The notes: generated by a model not told the origin, from the sequence alone. Shown: positions 17,112 through 27,097, counted from the first letter of the stretch. The stretch is DNA of 64,000 nucleotides from Methanothrix sp. (GCF_016706325.1 NZ_JADJJX010000003.1:62001-126000); one strand, 5' to 3'. Numbers and translations: made by a program.

Positions 17112-18164
17112 TTGGACGGAATAATAGATACAATCACTCAATTTGCCGCCCAGGAGCCGGCGATATTCGCCCTGATCATTGGCATAATAGGCGCAGCAGT
17201 GCTTGCTGCAGTGGTCAATGTGGGGGCAATGCTGGTGATCTGGGCAGACAGAAAGGTAATGAGCGATTTCTGCAACCGGTTTGGCCCTAACCGGGTGGGT
17301 GGAAGATGGGGTATACTTCAGTTGGGTGCCGATGCAATCAAGCTTTTCACCAAAGAAGATGTCATACCGGCTGGAGTTGACAAGGGGGTCTACGTCTGGG
17401 CTCCTATCATCGCCTCTGCCGGCACCATGCTGGTTGCTGCAGCCATACCATTTGGAGCGCTTCACATCGGCGGCAAAAACTACCCCCTAGTAGTCGCCAA
17501 CATGGATATCAGCGCCTTTTATGTGGAGGCTGCCTTGAGCATCATGTCCATTGCCGTCTTCATGGCCGGCTACAGCTCGAACAATAAGTACTCCATCCTT
17601 GGGGCCTTCAGAGGCATTGCCAGGATGATCGCCTATGAGGTTCCCATGGGCGTTTGCATAATATCCGTGGCGGTCATGGCCCATAGCCTCAACCTGGTGG
17701 AGATCGTGGAGAGCCAGACAGTATGGTATGCATTTGCCCAGCCACTGGGATTTGTCATCTTCATGATCGCTCTGGTAACCGATCTGGGGAGGGTCCCCTT
17801 CGATCAGAGCGAGGCAGAAGAGGAGATCATCTGCGGCTACAGCACTGAATACAGCGGCATCAGATGGGGTTTGTTATACTTCCAGGAATACAATAACTTC
17901 CTCTTGGGAGCCGTTCTGGCCTCGCTCCTCTTCCTGGGCGGATGGCACGGACCGATCATACCTCTGCCCCTTCTGGACATGGTATCACCTCTGATCTGGC
18001 TGCTCATGAAGGTTATAATCGTTATCTGGTTCATAATATTGATCAGGGCGGCTCTCTTCCGTCTGAGAATAGATCAGGTTACTGATCTGGGCTGGAAGTG
18101 GATGCTGCCTTTATCCATAGTGAATCTGGGATGGGCGGTAATAATTGGCTCGTACTTCGCATGA
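17112..18164 (+). CDS. fpoH: FpoH (NuoH homologue), membrane anchor subunit
   Basis: The 350-aa protein has about eight membrane helices and NuoH loops: WADRKVMSDFCNRFGPNRVGGRWGILQLGADAIKLFTKEDVIP and, later, TDLGRVPFDQSEAEEEIICGYSTEYSGIRWGLLY. These acidic and arginine loops form the carrier-binding channel facing FpoB and FpoD. The start is a TTG at 17112. All family landmarks are present and the length is normal. Confidence 0.96.
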   Translation: MDGIIDTITQFAAQEPAIFALIIGIIGAAVLAAVVNVGAMLVIWADRKVMSDFCNRFGPNRVGGRWGILQLGADAIKLFTKEDVIPAGVDKGVYVWAPIIASAGTMLVAAAIPFGALHIGGKNYPLVVANMDISAFYVEAALSIMSIAVFMAGYSSNNKYSILGAFRGIARMIAYEVPMGVCIISVAVMAHSLNLVEIVESQTVWYAFAQPLGFVIFMIALVTDLGRVPFDQSEAEEEIICGYSTEYSGIRWGLLYFQEYNNFLLGAVLASLLFLGGWHGPIIPLPLLDMVSPLIWLLMKVIIVIWFIILIRAALFRLRIDQVTDLGWKWMLPLSIVNLGWAVIIGSYFA

Positions 18165-18176
18165 GGTGGCTTTAAG

Positions 18177-18758
18177 ATGTTGAAGAGAAAGATGATAAAG
18201 AACTTCACCTGGCCTTTGAAGATCGCCTCGCGGGAGATAGAATTCACCAGGCTCTATCCCGAGTTCATGATGGAGCTGCCCGATGCAGAGAGAGGGATTC
18301 ATGAGCTGGATGCCACCACATGCATTGGCTGCGGCTCCTGCGCTAGAGTCTGTCCCAATAACTGCATTGAGATGGTGCACTTCAAGTTCGGAAATCCCCT
18401 CAAGAACAAGAAGATGCTTTTTCCGCAAATCGATTATGGGAGATGCATGTTCTGCGGTCTTTGTGTGGATGACTGCCCCGTTGAGTGCCTCAAGATGGGT
18501 AAGAATGTCATAATGGCTGGCTGGAATCGAGAGGATATTGTGAAAGGGCCTGATTTCCTGGCCACAAAGAGATTCTCAGCCAAAGAGGTAGCAGACCTGG
18601 AGGCCGAGGCAAAGAGAATTGCTGCCGAGAAGGCCGCTGCCAAGAAAGCAGCGGCAAAAGAGGGAGCTACTGCCGGGGAGAAGAAACCGGCCAAAGAGGG
18701 AAATGCTGCCGGAAAGAAGAAAGCAGAGGCGAAGCCTGAGGAAGGAGGTGCTTCCTGA
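18177..18758 (+). CDS. fpoI: FpoI (NuoI homologue), two [4Fe-4S] ferredoxin-like subunit
   Basis: The 193-aa protein has two CxxCxxCxxxCP motifs (C49/52/55/59 and C90/93/96/100), which bind two [4Fe-4S] clusters that relay electrons into FpoB. After about residue 135 the family core ends and a lysine/alanine/glutamate-rich tail follows (repeated AAAKKAAAKE-like units). This tail is not needed for the clusters and may dock a partner. The stop codon overlaps the start of fpoJ1. Confidence 0.95.
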   Translation: MLKRKMIKNFTWPLKIASREIEFTRLYPEFMMELPDAERGIHELDATTCIGCGSCARVCPNNCIEMVHFKFGNPLKNKKMLFPQIDYGRCMFCGLCVDDCPVECLKMGKNVIMAGWNREDIVKGPDFLATKRFSAKEVADLEAEAKRIAAEKAAAKKAAAKEGATAGEKKPAKEGNAAGKKKAEAKPEEGGAS

Positions 18759-19186
18759 TGGCAGAAAAGCCCAAGACCAATGTAATTAGATCGATATTTG
18801 AACTGCTGGTGCTTTTGCTTGGCCTCGGAGTCATCTTCGGCGGACTGGCGGTGATGATATTCCTCTCCCCCTGGTCCAAGACGATACTGGACAAGCTGCT
18901 GGACTATGACATCCGGTTTGTGATAGAGCTTCTAGTATTCCTGACCATAGGGGCAATCGCCATCCTTTTGTCTGTACTGATGGTGCTGGTCAAGAATATT
19001 GTGCATAGCGCTCTTTACCTGCTGGGAACCTTTGCCAGTGTGGCAGCGCTTTACATATTCATGAATGCTCCATTTGTGGGCGTGGCTCAGGTCCTGGTTT
19101 ACATTGGCGCAGTGGGAGTTCTGCTCCTCTTCGCTGTGATGCTCACCAGGAAGACGATTATGGAGGAGTCCCATGGCGAAATTTAA
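18758..19186 (+). CDS. fpoJ1: FpoJ1 (N-terminal NuoJ-like membrane subunit)
   Basis: The 142-aa product corresponds to the first part of NuoJ. It contains the conserved GVAQVLVYIGAVGVLLLFAVMLTR helix, which lies at the hinge of the proton path. In Methanosarcina NuoJ is likewise split into FpoJ1 and FpoJ2. The start ATG overlaps the last base of the fpoI stop, and the end overlaps fpoJ2 by 14 bases. Confidence 0.93.
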   Translation: MAEKPKTNVIRSIFELLVLLLGLGVIFGGLAVMIFLSPWSKTILDKLLDYDIRFVIELLVFLTIGAIAILLSVLMVLVKNIVHSALYLLGTFASVAALYIFMNAPFVGVAQVLVYIGAVGVLLLFAVMLTRKTIMEESHGEI

Positions 19187-19436
19187 GTTGTTCATATTGA
19201 CCCTGGCCTTCCTTGCTGCTCTGATGGCCTCGCTATCAATAACCGATTGGGGGCCGGTCACAGAGCATCCGCTCGGCTACTCCCCTGCAGAGGGGCTGAG
19301 GCTTCCTGAGAGCGGCGTTGGAGATATAGGGTTTGAGATCTTCACCATCTACGTCTTCTCCTTTGAGGTTTTAGCCCTGGTCCTGACTGCAGCCTTGATC
19401 GGAGCGATCTGGGTGGCAAGAAAGGAGGACGCCTAG
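19173..19436 (+). CDS. fpoJ2: FpoJ2 (C-terminal NuoJ-like membrane subunit)
   Basis: The 87-aa protein has two membrane helices separated by a loop with GDIGFEIFTIYVFSFEVLALVLTAALIGAIWVARK, the end of the NuoJ fold. It overlaps fpoJ1 by 14 bases in another frame. The split is also known in Methanosarcina, so I regard it as ancestral and not as a frameshift. Confidence 0.92.
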   Translation: MAKFKLFILTLAFLAALMASLSITDWGPVTEHPLGYSPAEGLRLPESGVGDIGFEIFTIYVFSFEVLALVLTAALIGAIWVARKEDA

Positions 19437-19474
19437 GGAGGGCGACAAAGAATGACAAGGAGGGAAATATACCG

Positions 19475-19777
19475 ATGATACCGTTGGAGCTTTACATATT
19501 GCTGGCATCCATCATGTTCACCATCGGCTTGTACGGCCTCGTCACACAGAAGAACGGAGTCAAGCTGATGATGTGCATCGAGCTGCTGCTCAATAGCGCC
19601 AACATCAATCTTGTTGCCTTCTCAGCCTACCAGCCTAATATGAATGGACAGGTATTTGCTCTGTTCTCCATCGCATTGGCTGCAGCTGAGGCAGGCGTTG
19701 GATTCGCAATATTGATCGCGCTTTACAGGCTATACGGAACAATTGACCTGGATAACATCAGCGCCATGAGGTGGTAG
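19475..19777 (+). CDS. fpoK: FpoK (NuoK homologue)
   Basis: The 100-aa protein has three membrane helices with the NuoK pattern IGLYGLVTQKNGVKLMMCIELLLNSANINLV, including the buried glutamate in MCIELLLN, and EAGVGFAILIALYR. These acidic residues take part in the proton route between the hinge and FpoN. The start ATG at 19475 follows a purine-rich ribosome-binding site. Its stop is three bases before the TTG start of fpoL. Confidence 0.95.
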   Translation: MIPLELYILLASIMFTIGLYGLVTQKNGVKLMMCIELLLNSANINLVAFSAYQPNMNGQVFALFSIALAAAEAGVGFAILIALYRLYGTIDLDNISAMRW

Positions 19778-19780
19778 TCT

Positions 19781-21792
19781 TTGTATTCAGAATTAGCTTA
19801 TCTGATCGTTGGGCTGCCTGTACTGGCATTTGTGCTATGCCTCTTCTTTGGCTGGAACCTGCCCAGAGGCGGTGGATTCATCACCGTCCTGGCGACGCTA
19901 GGCGCCTTCATCATATCCTTAGGAATATTCCAGGAGATCTATCCTGGCGAAATCGTCCATCAGTCGATGCACTGGTTTGGCGAGTTCAATGTGGGAATAT
20001 TGATAGATCCACTCTCGCTGGTCATGCTGCTTATGGTCTCACTCGTGGTCACCTTAATCCACATCTACGGCAATGGATACATGAATGGTGACCCGGGAGC
20101 GGCAAGATACTTCGCCGAGGCGGCACTCTTCTCTGCCGCCATGCTGGGCCTGGTCTATGCTGACAACCTGCTTCAGCTCTTCATATTCTGGGAGCTGGTG
20201 GGATTGTGCTCCTATCTTCTGATAGGGTTCTGGTACCGGAAGCCATCTGCAGCAGCCGCTGCCAAAAAAGCATTCCTCACCACCAGGGTGGGCGATGTGA
20301 TGTTCCTGGCGGCCATTATCATCCTCTACAATAACCTGGTCAATCTGAACATCACCCTCAATCCAGGAGAGTATCTGCTGCAGTTCCCGGTGATCTATGC
20401 CCATATCGGCCAGATACCGCCAGATCAGCTCACCCTCATCGCCCTGGGCCTACTGGGCGGTGCAGTGGGCAAGTCAGGTCAGTTCCCCCTGCATGTCTGG
20501 CTTCCCGATGCTATGGAGGGCCCGACCACCGTCTCCGCCATGATCCATGCGGCTACGATGGTTACTGCAGGCGTCTTCCTGGTGGCCAGGATGTTCCCCT
20601 TATTCTATGCTGCACCTCACGGCCTGACCGCCGTGGCGGCAGTGGGTGCATTCACCGCCCTGTTCGCAGCCACCATGGGCCTGACGGCATTTGATATCAA
20701 GAGGGTGCTGGCGTTCTCCACCGTCTCTCAGCTCGGCTTCATGATGGCCGGCCTTGGCGTAGGAGCAGCAGTGGGAGCACTTGCGGTGGGCGTTTCCATG
20801 TTCCACCTCATCGGCCACTCATTCTTCAAGGCCCTGCTCTTCCTCTGTGCCGGCTCAGTCATCCACGCTGTCAATACCAACGACCTGCGTGAGATGGGCG
20901 GGGTTGGCAGGTACATGAAGTGGACCATGTACACTATGCTCATAGGCTCGCTCTCCCTGGCTGGATTCCCCTTCTTCACGGGATTCTACTCCAAGGATGA
21001 GATCATCATGATCGCTTATGAGTATGGTGTGGCGATCAACTTCCTGCCCTACATCTTCTTGATACTGGCAGCAACACTGACTGCTATCTACACCTTCAGA
21101 ATGTGGTTTTCCGTATTCACAGGCAAAGAGAGATCCAATTATGGAAAGCATGAGTCCCCTGGGTGATGCTCGGGCCGCTGGTGATCCTGGCGGTGTTCGC
21201 ATTTGCATTCGGCATGGCCTCTCAGCATGCCTTCTACGACTATCTGGACTCCAACTTCGATCATTATGAGGTTGATTTCGGTGAACTGGGCATCATCGGC
21301 GGGCATGCACTCGTTGAAGAGCATGGCGCGGCTGCCCAGGCGGGCGAGCATACTGCTGAGGCGGAGGAAAGCCATGCGCTGCCCATCCATATTCAGATAC
21401 TGCCATATATCGTGGCTATAGGCGGCATTCTCATTGCAGCCCTGTTCTACTGGGATCGGATCAAGAGGTTCGAGCCCGATCAGGTCACAGGCGACAATGA
21501 TCCCATCAGAAAGATGCTTTTAAAGGGATACTATCAGCACGAGATCATGACCGGCTGGATAAGCGAGGGCATAGTCTACGGAACAGCCATTCTGGCCAAT
21601 ATAATCGACATCAAGATCGTTGACGGCTGGCTCAACTGGCTGAGCGCCTGGGTTATGGGCTTCGCCGGTCACGTGAGAAAGGTTCAGACGGGAGTGGTGC
21701 AAAACTACGTTGCAGCTTTGATGCTAGGAATAGTGGTGCTGGTGATTGCAATTGCTGCAATCAGGCTAGCAATGGAGGTGGGCCTGATATGA
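19781..21792 (+). CDS. fpoL: FpoL (NuoL homologue), antiporter-like subunit, with one frameshift
   Basis: Two frames, 19781-21166 and 21163-21792, together give one 670-aa NuoL/FpoL protein. The first carries the helices with GLVYADNLLQLFIFWELVGLCSYLLIGFWY and the KSGQFPLHVWLPDAMEGPT lysine/histidine helix. The second supplies the C-terminal helices. The join falls at 21155-21160, where TCCCCTGGG is read as SPG-stop; one more C would give SPWVMLGPL, as expected. An essential pump subunit in an otherwise perfect operon suggests sequencing error in the C-run, but a real mutation or recoding cannot be excluded. The start is TTG. Confidence 0.9.
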
Positions 21793-23291
21793 TCTCAAAT
21801 GCTCTCTCATTGATGATCCTCATTCCCTTATTGGGAGCGGCGGTATCCTTCTTTGCGGGAACGCGGGCCAAATTCGTGGCACTGATCGCCTCGCTTGCAC
21901 CTCTGCTGTTATCCTTGCAAATGTACATGGAGTTCGATAAGAGCTCAACTATGATGCAGTTCGTGGAGAGTTATGACTGGGTTCCCTCCATCGGAGTCAA
22001 GTATACATTGGGCGTCGATGGCATAGGATTCCCTCTGGTTCTTCTCTCCACTATAGTCACCGTACTGGTGATAATATACTCCTGGGGAGAGACAAAGAAG
22101 CCCAATCAATACTTCGCCCTGCTTCTCTTGAATGAGGTGGGAGTCTTAGGAGTGTTCACAGCGCTGGACTTCTTCCTGTTCTATATCTTCTGGGAGATAG
22201 TGCTCATACCCATGTTCTTCCTGATCGGATCATGGGGCGGACCGAGAAAGGACTATGCAGCCATCAAGTTCTTCATCTACACTCACGTGGCCAGCCTGGT
22301 GATGCTCCTGGCGATATTCGCTCTGTACTTCACCTATCAGCTGCCGGATGGATCGAGGACCTTTGATATGCTGACCCTCCTGAAGGCCACCCAGAACCCG
22401 GAGATCTTCCCGAAGGCCCTGCTCAACATCATCTTCGTAGGCCTGCTGCTCGGGTTCCTGGTGAAGATGCCCGCCTTCCCCTTCCATACCTGGCTGCCGG
22501 ATGCCCACGTCGAGGCGCCGACGGCAGGCTCAGTGGTGCTTGCTGCACTCCTCTTGAAGATGGGCGGATATGGTCTGTTCAGGATCATAGTTCCCATGCT
22601 CGATTACGTTGACAAGGCCTTTATCACCATAATCGCCGTAATCGCTGTCCTCTCCATCGTCTACGGGGCACTCCTGGCCCTGGCACAGAAGGACATCAAG
22701 AAACTGGTGGCCTACTCATCAGTGAGCCACATGGGATTTGTGACATTGGGAGCAGTGGCCCTGGTGCCGTTATCCATCCAGGGAGCCATGTTCCAGCAGT
22801 TCTCCCACGGCATCATAACCTGCGTGCTCTTCATGTCCGCCGGCACCATCCAGCATGTCGTCGGCACCAGGATCATTGCAGATCTGGGAGGATTGGCTGA
22901 CAGAATGCCCAAGTTCGCTGTCATCATGATGGCTGGCTTTATGGCCTCATTGGGCCTGCCGGGCATGAGCGGATTTATTGCTGAGTTCATGACGCTGACA
23001 GGGGCTTATGCCACTCTTCCAACCTATGTCATGATAGTGGTCTTCCTGAGCATAGTGATCACTGCGGCCTATCATCTCTGGGCCATGCAGAAGGCCATGT
23101 TTGGACCGATTCTGAGGAAGTATATGGATGTGCACGATCCGCATGCCTATGAGCTGCTCAGTATGAGCGTGATAATTCTGCTCACCTTGCTCTTCGGCCT
23201 GCAGCCGCATCTGATGACGGATATTATGGGCACAGCAGCAAACCAGCTATTGCAGCCGGTTGCAACCTTATCTGAGATGGGGGTGATCTGA
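21789..23291 (+). CDS. fpoM: FpoM (NuoM homologue), antiporter-like proton-pumping subunit
   Basis: The 500-aa protein has about 14 membrane helices with the NuoM landmarks LGVDGIGFPLVLLSTI, FYIFWEIVLIPMFFLIGSWGG, KMPAFPFHTWLPDAHVEAPTAGSVVLA and QKDIKKLVAYSSVSHMGF. The conserved glutamate and lysines of the half-channels are in place. The start overlaps the fpoL stop as ATGA, a sign of coupled translation. Confidence 0.96.
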   Translation: MISNALSLMILIPLLGAAVSFFAGTRAKFVALIASLAPLLLSLQMYMEFDKSSTMMQFVESYDWVPSIGVKYTLGVDGIGFPLVLLSTIVTVLVIIYSWGETKKPNQYFALLLLNEVGVLGVFTALDFFLFYIFWEIVLIPMFFLIGSWGGPRKDYAAIKFFIYTHVASLVMLLAIFALYFTYQLPDGSRTFDMLTLLKATQNPEIFPKALLNIIFVGLLLGFLVKMPAFPFHTWLPDAHVEAPTAGSVVLAALLLKMGGYGLFRIIVPMLDYVDKAFITIIAVIAVLSIVYGALLALAQKDIKKLVAYSSVSHMGFVTLGAVALVPLSIQGAMFQQFSHGIITCVLFMSAGTIQHVVGTRIIADLGGLADRMPKFAVIMMAGFMASLGLPGMSGFIAEFMTLTGAYATLPTYVMIVVFLSIVITAAYHLWAMQKAMFGPILRKYMDVHDPHAYELLSMSVIILLTLLFGLQPHLMTDIMGTAANQLLQPVATLSEMGVI

Positions 23292-23292
23292 A

Positions 23293-24795
23293 GTGGACTT
23301 TTCTCACTACGCACCCCTCTGGGGAGAGGCGTTACTGACGGCTCTAGCATTGCTTATCCTGCTGCAAGGAGCCCTGAAGAAGAATGGTGGAAAGATTCCA
23401 GGCTACCTGAGCCTTGTCGGGCTGGTTGCAGCCCTGGGGCTGGTATCAAGCAACCTGATGATGGCCAAGCCTGCAGCCCTGTTCTTCTTTGATACCATAT
23501 CAGTAGACGCCCTGTCCCAGTTCTTCAAGGCAGTCTTCCTGATCGTATCTCTGCTGGTAGTGATATCATCCCTATCCAGATACACAGGAAAGGGAGCAGA
23601 CGAATACTATGCTCTGCTCCTCCTGGCCACTGTGGGCATGATGGTGGTCTCCAGTTCCATAGATCTGGTTACACTGTTCATAGGCTTCGAGCTGGCCAGT
23701 CTGGCTACATATGCCATGGCAGCATTTGATAAGACGAAGAAGAACCTGGAGGCGGCAATGAAGTACTTCATCTATGGCTCTGTCTCCTCGGCGTTCATGC
23801 TCTTCGGCTTCTCTCTGCTCTATGGCATGACTGGATCGACAAAGCTCGCTGATGTGGCTGCAGCCTCCGTTGAATCCTTCGGAGCGGCGACATTGGTGGC
23901 TCTGCTCTTCGTCGTTGCCGGGTTTGCCTTCAAGATGGCGCTGGTTCCCTTCCATATGTGGGCTCCTGATACCTACGAGGGGGCACCGGCCCTGGTCTCA
24001 GCGCTGCTTGCTGCCGGCTCCAAGAAGATGGGATTTGCAGCCGCCTTCAGGGTTCTCATGATCGCCCTGGTGGCCATGAGATTGGAGTGGTACCTCGCCT
24101 TTGCCATACTGGCTGCAGTTACCATGACCCTGGGGAACCTGGCCGCCTGCTGGCAGAACAATGTCCGGCGCATACTGGCATATTCGTCAATCGCCCAGGC
24201 GGGCTATATCGCCATGGGCTTTGCAGTGGTAGGAAAGGCCTGGGGAGATGCTCCAGTTGATGTCTTGAACCTTGGCGTGCAGCAGATGGCCCTGCTGGGC
24301 ATAGCAGGGGCATTGCTCCTGGTACTGGCACATGCCCTGATGAAGACGGGCGCTTTCATCGCTACAGCTCAGGTTGCACCGATATCACCCAAAGAGAGCG
24401 AATCGGATCCGGATGACATATCAAACTATGCAGGGCTCATCAGCAGGGCGCCCATCACTGCTATCTGCATGATGGTGCTCATGTTCGCCCTGGCTGGCAT
24501 ACCACCAACAGCTGGATTTGTGGGCAAGTTAGTGCTCTTCGCCTCAGTCTACTACTCCGGCCTGGTCTGGCTGGTGATTCTGGCCATCCTGAACAGCGCT
24601 CTGTCCCTGGTGTACTACCTGAGGATCATCAGTTATATGATCCTGAAGGAGCCAGAAGGGCCCAAGATCTCTGAGGCTAAGGGATATGTCGCCGGTATTG
24701 TCCTGGCGACTCTCGCCGTCGTCTATATCGGCGTATTCCCCGATCAGTTCATCAACTGGGCACTGCAGGCAGCAACAGCACTGCTGCCTCAGTAA
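23293..24795 (+). CDS. fpoN: FpoN (NuoN homologue), antiporter-like proton-pumping subunit
   Basis: The 500-aa protein has the NuoN pattern: YYALLLLATVGMMVVSSSIDLVTLFIGFELASLATYAMAAF, the FKMALVPFHMWAPDTYEGAP lysine helix and RRILAYSSIAQAGYIAMGF. The start is GTG one base after the fpoM stop. It is the last gene of the operon. A T-run terminator follows. fpoO, found after fpoN in Methanosarcina, is absent here, and the F420H2-oxidising subunit FpoF is not in the window. Confidence 0.96.
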   Translation: MDFSHYAPLWGEALLTALALLILLQGALKKNGGKIPGYLSLVGLVAALGLVSSNLMMAKPAALFFFDTISVDALSQFFKAVFLIVSLLVVISSLSRYTGKGADEYYALLLLATVGMMVVSSSIDLVTLFIGFELASLATYAMAAFDKTKKNLEAAMKYFIYGSVSSAFMLFGFSLLYGMTGSTKLADVAAASVESFGAATLVALLFVVAGFAFKMALVPFHMWAPDTYEGAPALVSALLAAGSKKMGFAAAFRVLMIALVAMRLEWYLAFAILAAVTMTLGNLAACWQNNVRRILAYSSIAQAGYIAMGFAVVGKAWGDAPVDVLNLGVQQMALLGIAGALLLVLAHALMKTGAFIATAQVAPISPKESESDPDDISNYAGLISRAPITAICMMVLMFALAGIPPTAGFVGKLVLFASVYYSGLVWLVILAILNSALSLVYYLRIISYMILKEPEGPKISEAKGYVAGIVLATLAVVYIGVFPDQFINWALQAATALLPQ

Positions 24796-24796
24796 A

Positions 24797-24838
24797 CCTT
24801 TTTTTGCTCTTCGCTGCTCCCCGCCCTAAAGGCTGGGG
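24797..24838 (+). terminator. T-run terminator and hairpin after the fpo operon
   Basis: Immediately after the fpoN stop a run of seven T (24799-24805) can end archaeal transcription. A C-rich/TAAA/G-rich hairpin follows (24819-24826 pairing imperfectly with 24831-24838). This second part resembles IS200/IS605 right ends more than a normal terminator; see the matching structure at 734-767. Confidence 0.5.
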
Positions 24839-24888
24839 TATTCTTGACCCTCCGCACCTCTATATGATAAAATACCGAAGGCTAAGAG

Positions 24889-26052
24889 ATGATGTACGAG
24901 TTCTCCATTGCCAAGAGACATATCCTGAGAAACCCCAGGATGGCCCTGTTCACAGTTGCTGCTGTGACACTAGCAGTGGCAGTGATTGTGGTCTTCATGG
25001 GTATCATGAGCGGCTTTCAGGATGAGATCATAACCACAACTGTGGAGAACAATCCCCACATCTACATTCAGCCGAAGAAGGATGAGAACTATGTCCACCT
25101 CTACAGGACAGTCTCAGATATTCTATGGGCATATCCGGAGGTAGAGGCGGTCTCAGCAAGGCTGGCAGGAAAAGGAGCGGCCAAGCACAAAGACGAGGTT
25201 CAAGCGATCAGCTTTCTGGGCGTCAATCCAGAGGACGAGGACAGGATGATGGACGTTCAGGGCGATATAATCTCAGGAGACTTCCAGGATCTGGAGCGCA
25301 GGAAGTATGCTGCTTTCATTGGAACTGGTCTGGCGGAGAAGCTGAAGCTCGATCCTGAGGAGGGCTTCACCCTGGCGAGGGGGAACAGATCGGTCCGGAT
25401 AAAGGTGGCCGGCCTCTTTAAGACCGGCACAGCAGCGGACGATTCTTTGATATATATCCCTCTGATCCTGGCCCAGGATCTGATAGGGATGGGTGATGTG
25501 GTCTCCGAGGTCGATGCCAAGGTGGCTGACATCTACCGGGCCTCGCTCATCACCGCCGACCTCAATCGGCGGCTTGGGTATGACTCAAAATCCTGGCAGG
25601 ACTTGAATGCCGACATCCTCACCCTTATTGAGACTCAGAGGGTCTTCGCCTGGATATTCTATTTCCTGATCATTGCCATCGCTGGATTTGGCATTGCCAA
25701 CACCATGATCATGATAGTCTCCCGTCGGACGCGGGAGATCGGCATTCTCATGGCCATGGGCGCGACCCGCCGGTCAGTGCTCAAGATATTCATCCTGGAG
25801 AGCCTGATCCTGGCCCCGCCTTCTGCTCTGCTGGGAGGGATTCTGGCTTATCTGGCCGCTCAGCTCATAATGTCCTATGATATCGAGCTGCCCTCGGAGA
25901 TCTATATGGTCTCAAAAATGACTGTAGCCATGAGGCCGGAGTTCTTCATCTGGGCGATGGCCATCGCCTTGGGGGTCAACTTCGCAGCCGGGCTGTATCC
26001 CGCCTGGAAGGCCTCCCGAATGGATCCTGTGGTAGCGATTGCAGGCGGATGA
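24889..26052 (+). CDS. ABC-type permease of the MacB/LolC (FtsX-domain) family
   Basis: The 387-aa protein has one N-terminal membrane helix (ALFTVAAVTLAVAVIVVFMGIMSGF), a large extracytoplasmic domain (about 45-250) and three C-terminal helices of the FtsX type. The last part includes FGIANTMIMIVSRRTREIGILMAMGATRRSVLKIFILESL, the standard coupling region. Such permeases work with an ATP-binding subunit to move lipoproteins, peptides or lipids. No ATPase gene is adjacent, so the partner is elsewhere. Its last 77 bases overlap the convergent UPF0489 gene. Confidence 0.88.
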   Translation: MMYEFSIAKRHILRNPRMALFTVAAVTLAVAVIVVFMGIMSGFQDEIITTTVENNPHIYIQPKKDENYVHLYRTVSDILWAYPEVEAVSARLAGKGAAKHKDEVQAISFLGVNPEDEDRMMDVQGDIISGDFQDLERRKYAAFIGTGLAEKLKLDPEEGFTLARGNRSVRIKVAGLFKTGTAADDSLIYIPLILAQDLIGMGDVVSEVDAKVADIYRASLITADLNRRLGYDSKSWQDLNADILTLIETQRVFAWIFYFLIIAIAGFGIANTMIMIVSRRTREIGILMAMGATRRSVLKIFILESLILAPPSALLGGILAYLAAQLIMSYDIELPSEIYMVSKMTVAMRPEFFIWAMAIALGVNFAAGLYPAWKASRMDPVVAIAGG

Positions 26053-26779
26053 AGGCTATGAGGGAGAGGGCAGCCTCTTGCAGCTCATCCACCAGCTCAG
26101 AGGGGACGTAGGCTCTGGGGGTCTGGGAGCGGGCGATACAGGCCAGCACAGGAGCAGATAGGCATTCCAGCAGTCTCCTGGCCTTCCTCAGCCTCTTCTC
26201 AATCTCCTTTTCCGTCCATCCTCTATCATCAATTGCGCACAGGCCATCCAGGTCAATGCCGATGACCACAGGATATCTGCTCTCATCCATATCGCTCTCG
26301 AATCTGGCGGCATCGATGCTCTCAGGAGCAGGGATCAGTCTGCCGTTCTGCTTTCTCAGCCTTGTACGCTCCCCATCCCATTCGATAAGATCGACCCTCC
26401 TCCCGCCCTCGAATGATGACCTCGTCCTCGTCCTGGGTGCATCCACGAGCTCTCCATTGCATACTCTCCCGTAGGCATCTATCCTCTCTCCTCTGGGGTC
26501 AAAATGGTATAGAGTGCCGACGATTCCATAGTGAAAGGCAGGGCAGGTGAAGTTTCCTTCATTCAATCTCCTGCGGGTGTACTCGCAGATCACCGGCATC
26601 ATCTTATCCAGATAATCGAATATCCCCCGGCCCTCCCTGGCCGGCAGTAGGGGGCAGTCTGAAAACATATCATGATGCTTGTCAATTCGAAGCACGACTA
26701 GCGGCAGCTTACGAGCGATGTACTCTCTGATCCAGTGAGGAAGGACCTCCTTATGAGAGTCGACTATCACTATCTTCAT
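25976..26779 (-). CDS. UPF0489-like protein
   Basis: The 267-aa protein begins IVIVDSHKEVLPHWIREYI and has LVVLRIDKHHDMF, the DxHHD-like metal-binding pattern of the UPF0489 family, and VVIGIDLDGLCAIDD in the second half. The fold resembles arginase/deacetylase-like hydrolases, but no member's reaction is established to my knowledge. Its 3' end overlaps the convergent ABC-type permease gene by 77 bp. It has a typical length and no membrane segment. Confidence 0.7.
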   Translation of the reverse strand: MKIVIVDSHKEVLPHWIREYIARKLPLVVLRIDKHHDMFSDCPLLPAREGRGIFDYLDKMMPVICEYTRRRLNEGNFTCPAFHYGIVGTLYHFDPRGERIDAYGRVCNGELVDAPRTRTRSSFEGGRRVDLIEWDGERTRLRKQNGRLIPAPESIDAARFESDMDESRYPVVIGIDLDGLCAIDDRGWTEKEIEKRLRKARRLLECLSAPVLACIARSQTPRAYVPSELVDELQEAALSLIAFIRLQSLPQDPFGRPSRRDTARLRS

Positions 26780-27097
26780 AATACATCCTCTGGTCGTCCG
26801 GGCCAGCCATGACTATAATGATTAATCATTTCATTGAACTTATATGCATATAAAATTATCTGTGAACTATCGGGATTATATATTCATATCATCTACATAT
26901 AATATTCCTAAATATCATCTACATATAATATTCCTAAATATCATCTACATATAATATCACTCATATCATCTTCACATATTATCACCTATATCATAAAATT
27001 ATATTGTAAAATCACATCGAATGCATGAATTGTGTACATGAATACGAGACTTAACATGGGGGAAAAATGGATCTATCAGAAGCTGAAATGAGATTCT
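26780..27097. repeat. AT-rich intergenic region with 26-bp direct repeats
   Basis: The gap holds a three-fold direct repeat of a 26-bp unit beginning ATCATCTACATATAATATTCC (26888-26962, third copy divergent), with further ATATCATC words. It is very AT-rich and lies between a divergent pair of genes, so promoters for both directions are probably here. No gene is seen. The absence of spacers argues against CRISPR. Confidence 0.8.

Noticed and set aside
18758..19436. fpoJ1/fpoJ2 as a frameshifted single gene
   Set aside because: The split NuoJ is also present in Methanosarcina, and both parts have proper starts with a 14-bp overlap.
26888..26962. Possible CRISPR leader or array
   Set aside because: Direct AT-rich 26-bp units with no spacers, and not near cas genes.
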